This document shows positions 36,201 through 48,200 of a stretch of 64,000 nucleotides of DNA, one piece after another. A program made the translations under genes and the position numbers. Below the pieces are notes generated by a model that saw nothing but the letters and a program-made list of their open reading frames with translations, made no database searches and was not told the origin of the DNA. Each line of letters starts with the position of its first letter. Position 1 is the first letter of the stretch. Source of the stretch: Fortiea contorta PCC 7126 (GTDB lineage: Bacteria > Cyanobacteriota > Cyanobacteriia > Cyanobacteriales > Nostocaceae); the NCBI RefSeq assembly GCF_000332295.1, contig NZ_KB235930.1:2113895-2177894 (forward strand). The letters are read 5' to 3'.

Positions 36201-39200
36201 CCACCACGATCGCCAAAGTAGAAACAGGTAGCTCAATCAATACTGGCGCTAATGGCGGTTTAACCATCAATGCCAAATCTACTGGATTCGACCTTAACCT
36301 AGCTCAAGCAGGTGGGGCTGGCGGTAAATTTGGAGTAGGCGGTACATTCTCTTACACCAATCAAGAAAGCAAGACGATCGCCCAATTAGAAAGCGGTGTT
36401 AAGGTTACAGGCGGAGGATTAGAAATTACCGCCAATGACGAAACACTCCGTATCACTGCTGTAGGCGGTATTGCCAAAAGCGAAAACCTGGGTATCGGAC
36501 TTTCCGTGACGATTAACGACATGGAGCGAGAAACAGTCGCCCTGATCGGTAATCAAACTGGCGCTGTCGGCACAGAAACCTCAATTGATGTTGAAGGAGA
36601 TATCAAAGTTGAGTCCAAAGCTAAGGGCGGTCTGTGGGCGTTCTCGCTAGCTGCGGCAATTGTGAAAGAGAAACCCCCCGAAAAACCTTCAACAGTATCT
36701 ACAGATCCAGCAGCTAGTTTAGCTTCAGGTTCTACAACATCCACAGGTTCCACAACATCCACAGGTTCCACAACATCCACAGGTTCCACAACATCCACGG
36801 GTACTCAAAGTGGTACTACGTCTAACGACCAGGGTAATCAAGGCAGATCGGGTGTAGGTATTTCTGGTGATGTGTCTATAAATACCGCCACGGATAAAGT
36901 TTCAGCTTACATCAAAGATGCAGGCACAATCAAAGCCGATAAAGTGGCGATTACAGCCGCAAATGATTCGGCAATGAGAACTGCCTCCGGCTCAGTAGCA
37001 TTTGCCACATCAGACCCTGGTAAAACTTCTGCTGGTATTGCCGGCTCGTTCAGTATGAACACGCTCAACGGTACAACCAGTGCTTACATCTCTGGTGAGA
37101 CAGCAGATGGGAAAAAGCTTTCCCTGACAGCAAATCAACTTTCTCTCAGTGCAACTCGCAGTGGAGACTTGTTTGCGCTCTCGGCGGGTGGTGCAGGCGC
37201 ACCCAGCCAAGATGGTTATGCAGTGTCTGGTTCCGTATCTTTAAATACAATCGCCAATAACACTGAAGCTTTTGTTGATGGCACTGATACCACCATCGAA
37301 GGTGATGTTAGCCTCAATGCCAAAGATACCGCCAAAATATTAGCGATCGCTGGAGCAGTTAGCTATGGTGGCAAAGCTGGATTTGGTGCGGCAATTGCCC
37401 TAAACGATATTAGTGGTGGCACTAAAGCCTATTTTGATAATTCTACGCTTAATCACACTGGTAAATTAGAAATCGCCGCCAGCAGGGAAAATGAAATCCT
37501 GGCTGTTACCGCTTCTCTTGGTTTGTCTCTCGGACAAGAAAGCAAATTAGGGGGCGCGGGTACTGTCTCTATCAATAAAATTAGCTCCCCCATTCAAGCA
37601 TCTATTTCTAATACCAAAAAGGGAAGCCAAAATGCCAAAGGTTTGCTTTCTGTTACGGCCAATGATAAATCCAGCATCCAATCTTTTGCGGGTGCTGTTG
37701 GTGTTAGCAAAAAAATTGGTTTTGGTGCAGCAGTTGCTTACAACAGCATTTCTGGCGACACCAAAGCATTTATCAACCAGTCTAACTTGGCAACCGAAAG
37801 CGATGTCAGCATTCAAGCAACAACTGATAGAGAAATTAAAGCTTTATCCTTGGGTGTCGGTGGTGGGAAAAATTTGGGTTTAGCTGGTTCTGTATCCATT
37901 AACAAGATTAGTGGCACAACCGAGGCTATTATTGGCAATAGTTCCCAAATTACAGCGAAAGGGAAGATAGATATCTCTGCAACGGTTAGCGGTGCAATTG
38001 GTGTAGTTTCTGGTGGGTTGGCTGTTGGTGTCTCCAGTGGTGATAGTGCTTTATCAGGTTCAGGTGCAGCTTCTGTTGCTGTTAATACTATCAATAACGG
38101 TATCACTACAGCGATCGCTAATTCTACGATTCAAGCAGGTGGTCAAAACACTATTTCTATTATTGCCACAGATAACGCTAAAATCAGTGCATTTTCTGGC
38201 GGTGGTGCTTTAGCATTGGCATCCAATAGTGGATCGCAAACCTCGATCTCGGTGGGAGTATCTGTAGCTACAAACGAGATTAACAACACAACTCAGGCTT
38301 ACATTGACGGTTCCACAGTCAGTTCCTCGAACAATACAGATGTCAACCTCAACATTCAAGCCCTGACCACATCTAGTATCAGTACACAGTCAGTTGCACT
38401 AGCGGTGTCTGTTGCCAAAGCTCAACAAACAGGAATAGCCATCAGTGGTGGTGGTGCTGGAGCTAATAACCTGATTCTTTCTAAGACTAACGCCTATGTG
38501 AATAATTCTAACCTGACAAACCGCATCAGTAATGTTGCGGTTAAAGCCAGTAATACTTCTACCATCGACGCCACAGTAATAGCGATATCTGGTTCCGTCA
38601 CTATTGGCGCTGAGACAGGAGCAGGTGCGGCAATTGGGGCTGCGGTTGCCAATAATTATATTGGGTATAACGGTAGTGGTAATCGTCAACCATCGGAAGT
38701 CCAAGCATATATTCAGAACTCCAGCTTGAAGATTAATGGTGACTTGACACTGAGTGCGATCGCCAATGAAAATATCACAGCCAAAGTAGGCGCTGGTTCT
38801 ATTGCTGTAGCTGCTTCCAAGGGAACGAACCTCACTGGTAGTGGTTCAGGAGTTAGCACAGAAAACAAAGTTGCTACTTTGGTGAAGGCATTTATTGATG
38901 GAGATGGAGTAACAGGCATTCAAGCAAAAACCGCTACTCTCACAGCTGAAGATTCCTCTACAATCAAGGCTGATGCAGGTGCAGCTTCCATTGCCGTAGC
39001 AGTAGGTAAAAATGGTGCAGTGTCACTTGCGATTGGCGTAGCCCTAGCAAGTAACTTAATCTCTAATGAAGTTGAAGCAGCGATCAAGAACGCAGACAAT
39101 TCTGTGTCCACAACCGCAGGAGGTATTTCACTATCAGCTACCAGCAAAGGTAGTATTAGTGCTGTATCAGTTGCTGCTTCCATCGCGGTGGGAGTCGATC

Positions 39201-42200
39201 CCAGTAAATTAGGTGCTGCTTTGAGTGGAGCGGGCGCTGCGGCTACCAATACAATTTTGAGCAAAACAAACGCCTATATTGCTAACAGCATTATAAACAG
39301 CGTCCAAGCAGTAAATCTCAGTGCTAAAAATGACAGTGCGATCGCTGCCACTATCGTTGCAGTATCGGTAGCAGTTGGTGTTGGCGGTAAGGTAGGAGTG
39401 GGAGTCTCCATTGGTGCTGCTGTTGCGAATAATTTTATTGGATATAACGACAATAGTCGCCAGCCTGCTGAAGTTCAAGCTTATATTCAAAACTCCAGCG
39501 TCAATGCTAGTGGAGACTTGCAGCTGAGTGCAACAACCAATGGCACTATTACCGCCGGAGTAGGCGCAGGTTCTGCCGCAGTCGCCGGTGGTGGTAAGGT
39601 GGGAGTCGCTGCTAGCGGTTCGGGAGTCAGTGCAGAAAACAAAATTGCTACCTTATTGAAGGCATTTATCGATGGTGATGGCGCGACGGGAATTCAAGCC
39701 AGAACTGCCACACTCACTGCTAGCGATTCTTCAACTATCAAAGCTGATGCAGGCGCTGCTTCTCTCGCTATTGGTGGCGGTGGCACTGTAGGAGTTTCTC
39801 TCTCAATTGGTGTATCTGTAGCTAGTAACTTAATCTCTAACGAAGTTGAAGCATTTATCAGCAAAGCCAAGAACTCTCTGAAGACTACCACAGGTGGAAT
39901 CTCACTATCTGCCACCACTAACGCCAGTATTAGTGCTGTATCAGTTGCCGCTTCGATTGCGGCTGGTGGTGGTGGTACAGCGGGTATAAACATTAGTGGG
40001 GCTGGTGCAGGGGCAATTAATACAATCCTCACCAAGACCAACGCATATATCATAGATAGTTTAGTCACTAGTGCAGCAACAGTTAATTTAGTTGCCAAAA
40101 ACACCGCAACCATTGACGCCAAGATTGCGGCGGTGTCAGTCTCAGCAGGTGGTGGTGGAACTGCGGGCGTGGGAGTGTCAATTGGTGCGGCTGTGGCTAA
40201 TAACTTCATCGGTTATGACGGTAGCACTCGCCAACCTGCCCAAGTCCAAGCTTATATTCAAAATTCCAGTGTGACTGCTAATGGTGATTTGAGTTTAACA
40301 GCTCTTTCCAACGGCACAATCACCGCCGGGGTGGGTGCTGGTTCAGCGGCAGTTTCTGGTGGGGGAACTGCAGGTGTTGCAGCTAGCGGTTCTGGTGTGA
40401 GTACTGAGAACAAAATAGCCACTTTGGTAAAAGCATTTATCGATAACAACGGCACGAGAAGTATTCAAGCCAAAACAGCGACTCTCGATGCTAAAGACTC
40501 CTCGACAATTACGGCTGATGCAGGTGCGGCTTCTCTTGCGGTATCATTCGGTGGTACTGCGGGAGTTTCTGTATCAATTGGTGTATCAATAGCTAGTAAC
40601 TTAATCTCTAATGAAGTCGAAGCATTTATCAAGGGTGCAAATAACTCTGTGACGACGACTACAGGAGATATCGCACTATCTGCGACTACGGATGCCAAGA
40701 TTAAAGCCTTATCAGTTGCCGCTTCTTTAGCAGCTGGTTTTGGCGGGACTGCAGGTGTGGCAATCAGTGGTGCTGGTGCGGCGGCGATTAATACGATTTT
40801 CACCAAAACCAATGCCTACATCAGTGGTAGTGTGGTTAATAGTGCTGGTAGAGTTACTTTAGCTGCAACGAACACAGCAACAATTGACGCCACCATTGTC
40901 TCGGCATCGGTGGCACTCGGTGGTGGTGGTACTGCGGGTGTGGGTGTCTCGATTGGGGCTGCTGTTGCTAATAACTTCATTGGCTATAACGGTAGCACCC
41001 GCCAACCTTCTGAAGTTCAAGCTTATATACAAAACTCCAGTTTGAAAGTTAATGGAGATTTAAAGCTGAGTGCAACTGACAGCGCCACGATTAACGCCAA
41101 GGTTGGTGCTGGTGCTGCTGCTATTTCTGGCGGTGGAACTGCGGGGATTGCCGCTAGCGGTTCTGGTGTGAGCACGGAGAACAAGATTGCCACCTTGGTG
41201 AAAGCATTCATTGATGGTGATGGTGCAACGGGTATTCAAGTCAAATCTGCCGCTTTCACTGCCCAAGACTCGTCTACGATTACCGCTGATGCAGGTGCGG
41301 CTTCCCTTTCTGTTGCTGGTAGCGGTACTGCATCGGTTGGTGGCTCGGTTGGTGTCGCCCTAGCCCGTAACGTAGTCACTAATGAAGTGCAAGCTTTCAT
41401 CCAGAATGCTGATAACTTCGTGAAAACCGCAGCGGGTGATGTTTCCCTCTCTGCTAACACTATTGCCACTATTAAAGCTGTATCAGTCGCCGCTTCTCTG
41501 GCTGCAGGAATTTCTGGAACTGCGGGTATAGGAATCAGTGGTGCAGGTGCTGAGTCCACTAACACAATTGCCACCAAGACTAATGCATATATCAAAGATA
41601 GTGTGATTAATACCATTGGTGCAGTGAAAGTGGACGCCAAAAACACGGCTAGCATTCTCGCCACAGTTGTAGCTGCATCCGTCGGTGTGGGAGTTAGTGG
41701 TACAGCGGGAGTCGCCGCCTCGATTGGGGTGGGAGTAGCTCGGAACCAAATTGGCTGGGATTTGGATTTAACAAATACAAGCCGTAAATACACCACAGGC
41801 AGTGGTCAGCAATCTCTCAGTCAAGGTGACAGAGTTCTCATCGAAACAGGAGCTAGAGCGGGTGATATCTACGAATATATCGGTAAACCCGGTTCTGTTA
41901 ATTTGAAATCTGCTGACTACGGGAATGTATCCGACTGGAGACAAGTCAACCTGAAGCAAAATGCAGTTGAAGTGACTGCTTATGTGAATAGTTCCAGTAT
42001 TAACGCCAGTGGCGCCTTGAGTCTCAACGCTCTCTCTAGTTCGACGATAGAATCCACTGTTGCATCTGTTTCTATGGCAATTGCGGGGGGAATTGGCGGT
42101 GCATCTCTCAGCGGTGCTGGTGTGGGTACTCACAATAAAATTGCCACGAAAGTTCAAGCTTACATCGATGGAGATGGCACCAGCGGTATTAGTACTAGCA

Positions 42201-45200
42201 GCATTAGTTTAAATGCCAACGATGCATCCACAATTAAAGCTGATGCTGCTGCGGCTTCTCTAGCAGCAACCTTCGCCATTGGCGCCGCTATTTCAATTGG
42301 TGTATCCATAGCCGTCAACGAGATTGCTAATGATGTCCGCGCCTTTGCTCAAAATATTAGTAAGAACTTGACAGCTACCTCTGGCGCTATTGAATTAACG
42401 GCGACGGAAACATCGAAAATCTCATCTTTATCAGTGGGAGTGTCGGCGTCAATAGGTTTAGTGGGAATTAGTGTTGCTGGTGCTGCGTCGATTAACACCA
42501 TTAGCAATACAGCGAGTACGTATATAGCCAATGCTGCTCAAGTCAAAGCTCAAACAGACGTGACCTTAAAATCCGCTGATAGTTCCAGTATTCAAGCCAT
42601 AGCAGGTTCAGTGTCTGCTGGTACAACTGCAGCGATGGGTGCTTCAGCCGCTACCAACAACATCAGCAATCAAATTATTGCTGAGGTGAACAAGTCAAAA
42701 GTGACGACATCAGTCGGTGCTCTCAACCTCAGTGCCACTTCCACAGGCACAATTAATTCAGCGGCTGTGGGTGGCGCTGGCGCTGGCTCATTTGCTGGTG
42801 GTGCGGCTGTGACAGTTAATAACCTCAATAACACAGTGCGGGCTAATATTGCCAATGGTGCAAATATCAGCACTCAGGGTAACGTCAACTTAAACGCGAC
42901 AAACACTGCCATCATTGAATCTGTCGCTGGACAATTATCCGGTGCGGGAGGTGCGGCGGCTGGTGCGGCTCTGGCTGTCAACAATTCTGCTAACGTCACA
43001 CAAGCCTCGATCAGTGATAGTACTGTTACCTCCAAAGCCGAAAGTGTCACAGCTATAGCTAAAAATACTGGAGCGATCGCTAGTAAATCGGTGGGTATGA
43101 GTATCTCTGGCGGTGTCTCACTCACAGGTTCTGTTTCCGTCAATAATATTACGAATACCACTGTTGCTTATGCTGCCAATGCCACTATTACTGCTGCTAA
43201 GGATGCAGTAATTTCTGCGGTAGATGATGCCACAATTGAATCTTTAGCCGGGCAAATCAGCGTTGGTATCGGCGTCGGCGGGGTTGGTGCGGCGGTGGCT
43301 TACAACAATATTGGTAACACTGTCAAGGCTTATGTGACCGCCGATAATGGCAAATACACAACAATTAATACAGGCGGTAATACACTGGTCAACGCGGATG
43401 GTAAGGGCATCATTAGAACCATCGCGGCTGGTGGTTCTGGCGGTTTATTAGTCGGTGCGGGTGCTTCGGTCGCGGTCAACCAAATGAGTAATCATGTCTC
43501 TGCGGCTGTGCAAAACAACGGCATTATTAAGGCTAAAGGCAGTGTCGGTGTCTTAGCAAATTCCCTTAATTCCATAACTACTCTAGGTGGAACTATCGGG
43601 GCAGGATTTGTGGGTGCAGCGGGGACAATCGCTATTAATAACCTCAATAATACCACCCGCGCTTACGTCAATAATTCTGTTGTGGATGCCATCGGTCAAC
43701 AAAGCATTACTATTCCTAGAGCCGATGGCACTACCAATCAAGAATCTTTACCAGGCGTAGCAATATTAGCCACAAGCAAAGACAATCTCAGCGTTAGCGT
43801 TGGTAGTGCCGGCGGTGGGGCATTTGCTTTCGTGGCTAGCGTAGCCTTTAATACCTTTGCTAACACGACTGAAGCCTACGCTAAGGACGTGGCGATTAAT
43901 GGTAATGCTGCTTCTGTAGTTCCGGAACAAAGTGTTTATATCAAGGCTTTCAATGATAGTACTGTGGCTGTCAACGCGGGAACTGTCGGTGGTGGGTTAG
44001 CGGCAATTGGTGTCGGTGTAGAAATCACGACGATGAAAAACACTACCACTGCATACATTGACACTATTAATCCTGTAATTTCTCAAGGTGCTCTTGTCAA
44101 CGCCAATAGAGACTTAATTGTCGAGGCGAGAACTCAAAAATCTTTAACATCTAATGTTGTGGCTAAAGGTGGCGGGGGCGTCAGTGTCCAAGGTGCAGTC
44201 TCCATCATCAACGTCAGCAGTGGTATGTCTGGGGAGGGCGCTAAGTCACTGCAAGATAAAGATGGTAATTCTGATTTACAAAACAAATTAAATCAGCAAT
44301 TAGTAGACATGGACAACATGGGTAAAGATAGCAATGGTAAGTCGAATATTACTACCAAGAAAAATATTGCCGACGGTTTTGCTACTAACCCAGGGATCGT
44401 TCAAGGAACCACAGCATATATCGCCGGCTCTGCTAGTGCTGGTGGCAATTTAATTGTTACAGCTGATGAAAGTACTAAGCTGAATGTGGCAGTCGGCTCG
44501 TTATCAGGTGGCTTAATTAGTCTTGGTGGTGCAGTAGGAGTTGCTAATATTCAGCACAATGCATCAGCTTACGTGGGTAATGATTCTATAGTGGCTGGTG
44601 GCAATATTAAGATTAACTCTAATGCTCTTGTAGACTCGACGATAGTCAAAGCTGTTGCTGGTTCCGCAGGGTTAGTCGGGCTGGGGGCGGCTGTTACCTA
44701 TTTAAGTTCTCAAAATAACTCCCAGGCTTATGTTGGTCAAAACACTATCATCACTCGCGCCAATGATGTTGATGTCACTGCTCAATCTTCTTCTAACGCT
44801 AATGCACAGGCTTTAGGTGCATCTTATGGACTAGCTGCGGCGGGAATTGTGATTGCTAATGTGAGCGAAACTGGCACAACTAAAGCTTATCTGGATAACG
44901 GAGTTACGGTTGATAATACTAATAATTTGACTGTTGAAGCGATCGCTAAAGAAGCGGTATCATCCGTTAGTCAAGCATCTACTGGTGGTGTTCTTGCTGG
45001 TAGTGGCGCTGTGACTAACGCTACCGTCAGCCCGAATGTCGCAGCATACATTGGCGACAATAACACAATCAAAGTTGCGAAAGATGTCAAAGTGGCTTCT
45101 AGTGTCCCCATAGATGGAGATGCGGCGACTAAAGGAGCAAGTTATGGGTTGTTGGGAGTAGGGTTGGCGTTCTCGGAAGTTAATTCCACCGCTAACATCG

Positions 45201-48200
45201 ATACCCATATCGGTGCTAACACAGCGATTTTGGCTGGTAATGTTACTGTCTCTGGTAATTTAGGCAAAGTAGCCCCGACTGCTCCCGCTCCTGATACATC
45301 ATTCAACCCCGCTAGTGCAGTCAACAACACAGCAGAAACTATCACCTTTAATAACAGTACTGGACTGAAAACAGGAGATACAGTTATTTACTCCAATGGT
45401 GGAGGTAAGGATATTGAGGGACTAAAAGACAAGGAATCTTACACTGTCATTGTTGATCCTCAAAACGATAAAGTGATTAAGTTAGGCACTCAGTTTGATG
45501 CAGCCACTGTTGACGCAAAATTCAACACGATCAAATTTGCTAATACTGTCGTTAACTTTACTTATAGCGCTGCCAATGCTAACACGATTACTTTAGCTAA
45601 TCATGGCTTGGCAAACGGGCAAGCAATCACTTATCAATCAAGCTCAACTCCATTAGATGGCTTAACTAATGGTCAAACCTACTACGTAATTAAGCTAGAC
45701 GACAACTCTTTCAAACTAGCTTCTAGCTTAGAAAATGCTAAAAATAATCAAGTAATTGCTTTGGGTATTAGTTCTGCTACCCAACAATTAAAAGCAACTT
45801 CTCTAGGACATGGCTTTACAGATGGACAAAAAGTAGTTTATGAAGCGAAAGAGGGCCAAGCGATTGCAGGTTTAACTTCTGGTAAAACCTACATTGTCAA
45901 AGTTGTGGACTCCAGTACGATTCAATTGCAAGACCCCGACAAATTATCATCAGATGTGACTGAAGGCGCTGTGCTCAGTGACATGACAACAATTGCGGGG
46001 GTAACAACAATCAAAACAGCACCTGATAAAAAGGGTAACGTCGTTAATGATTTAAAAAATGGTGACGCGGTTGTTTACAAAAAGCGTTCTGCTTTATTTA
46101 CAGTTAGCGCTCCCAATGACATTCCTGACACAGGTGATGAGGGTAACATCTTCAATAGCAATGCGGACAAAGGCGCTCTCATTAAAGACAACAAGATTAA
46201 TTCTGCCGGTCATGGTTTTAAAAATGGCGACCAAGTAATTTACAGCACTGATGAAACCGCACTGGGTGGATTAAATAAAGGTCAGACATACTATGTCATC
46301 AATGCAGATGACAATACTTTCCGCTTGTCTACAACATTGGACGGATCTGCAGTTGATATTACCAGCGCCGCAGCGGGAACAAGTCATAAGATTACTGCTG
46401 TAGGGCTGAAAGTTCTGAATGAGGCTAACTTTACCTATAGCACTGCCAACTCTGACAAAATTACCGTAGCGAATCATGGCTTTACCACAGGACAGGCTCT
46501 CACCTATAAAGCTGGAACAACTCCGTTAGTAGGCTTAACAGATGGTGCAACTTACTACGCCATTAAAGTTGACGACAATACTATAAAACTAGCGTCTTCT
46601 GCTGCCAACGCTCAAAGTAGTACTGCAATTGCTCTGAGTGCGAACTCTAGCAGTCAAAAACTCACAGCAGCTTCGACCGATTTAGAAGAGGGTGTGGAGT
46701 ACTATGTTGTTGGCTCAACGTCAACTAATTTCCAATTGTCGAAAACAAAAGGCGGCGCTGCTATCGGGCTTGATACAGCCGGGTTAACTGGTGAAGGTGT
46801 AGCACATCTGTTTGTCAAACAAAATGTGGTGGATTTAACTAGCGCCGGTACAGGACAGCAGAATCTGTTGCTAGATTTGAATTCCGCAGCAGCAACAGGT
46901 ATAAAACATTCGCTCTCCACAGGAGGGGCGGCGTCGATAGTTTTACCCAGCCCAGGCGATCAGGTGTTCTCTGCATATTCGCAAGCATCTTCAGGAGCAG
47001 CGATCGCTGGTAGTGGCGCTAAGACGACGATCAATATTGGGTCTACAATGAGAACCTATGTGGGTAACGGTGCGGCGATTACAACCACGGGTGATGTGAA
47101 AATTGAGGGTATATCCAATATCCAGTTAACTGGAGCTGCGAGTACTAATACAGGTGGATTAATCGGTATTGGCATTGGTACACTTGAGTCCAGCATTAGC
47201 AATAATAACTATACAGATGTCAGGCTGGGTGCGAAGATTAAGGCTGCTGGCAATGTGACGATTAATGGTAAATCGGATAACAAATTTAATCTTTCCAGTG
47301 ACAGTACCGCAGGTGGTGTGATTCCAGCAGGAAAAGCAACAACAACTCTCACGGTTAATCACAACACAATTACAGCGATCGCTGATCAGGTAAATATTAA
47401 TTCTCAAAGAGATTTGTTGGTTCGTTCTTCTAGTGATACTAATGGCAACGTTCAGGCAAATGCTAGTGGTGGTGGCTTAGTACCTTTTGCTTATGGCACT
47501 GCTACCGTCAGTGTAAATGGAGTTAATCAAGCTAATGTTAATGCTGCTACTTTAGAAGCCAGAAAATTAACAGTTGAGTCTGTGGTTGATAACTTGAATG
47601 TCAATGCTTTAGCTAAAGCCAAGGCTGCAGGTTTAATTGGTATTATCCAAGCTAAATCTAATATTTACCTGAACAACACCAGCACGACAACTAACATTGG
47701 TTCTGGCGCATCTCTCAAAGCCGACGAACTCAATCTCACTGCTCTGTTCAAAAATGTCAACACTAACTCCACCGCCCTAGGTCGTTGTGATGGATTAGGT
47801 GGAAAAACTGATTCAGATGCCACAAATGAATCGAATTTGATCGCAGCAGTTAATACGGATGCCAACTCTACCCTAACTGTCAACTCTCTGAATGTGAAGT
47901 CAGGTTTTGATAGCTTTAATAACACGAACTATGCATATAGCAAGAAAGCTTGGGAACTGAGAATCTGGACTCCATTCGGCGATATTGTCATCACTCTTGA
48001 TTTTGGTAGATCAAAAGAACACGGTTCTCAAAATTCAATATCTAATACTAATTTCAATTCCAATGTTGTTCGCCTGGCACGAGCAGTGAATCCTGTACTC
48101 TTCATTGATGAAACTGGTAAAATCTTAGCTCAGAGTAATAATGTTACTTTCACTGATGATGGTAAAAATATCGATGTTGCTAACATTAATGCTACGGGTA

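Noticed and set aside
38013-44000. Many antisense ORFs rich in Ala/Pro/Val inside the giant gene
   Set aside because: They arise from the GC-biased third positions of the repeat-coding strand; no independent support.
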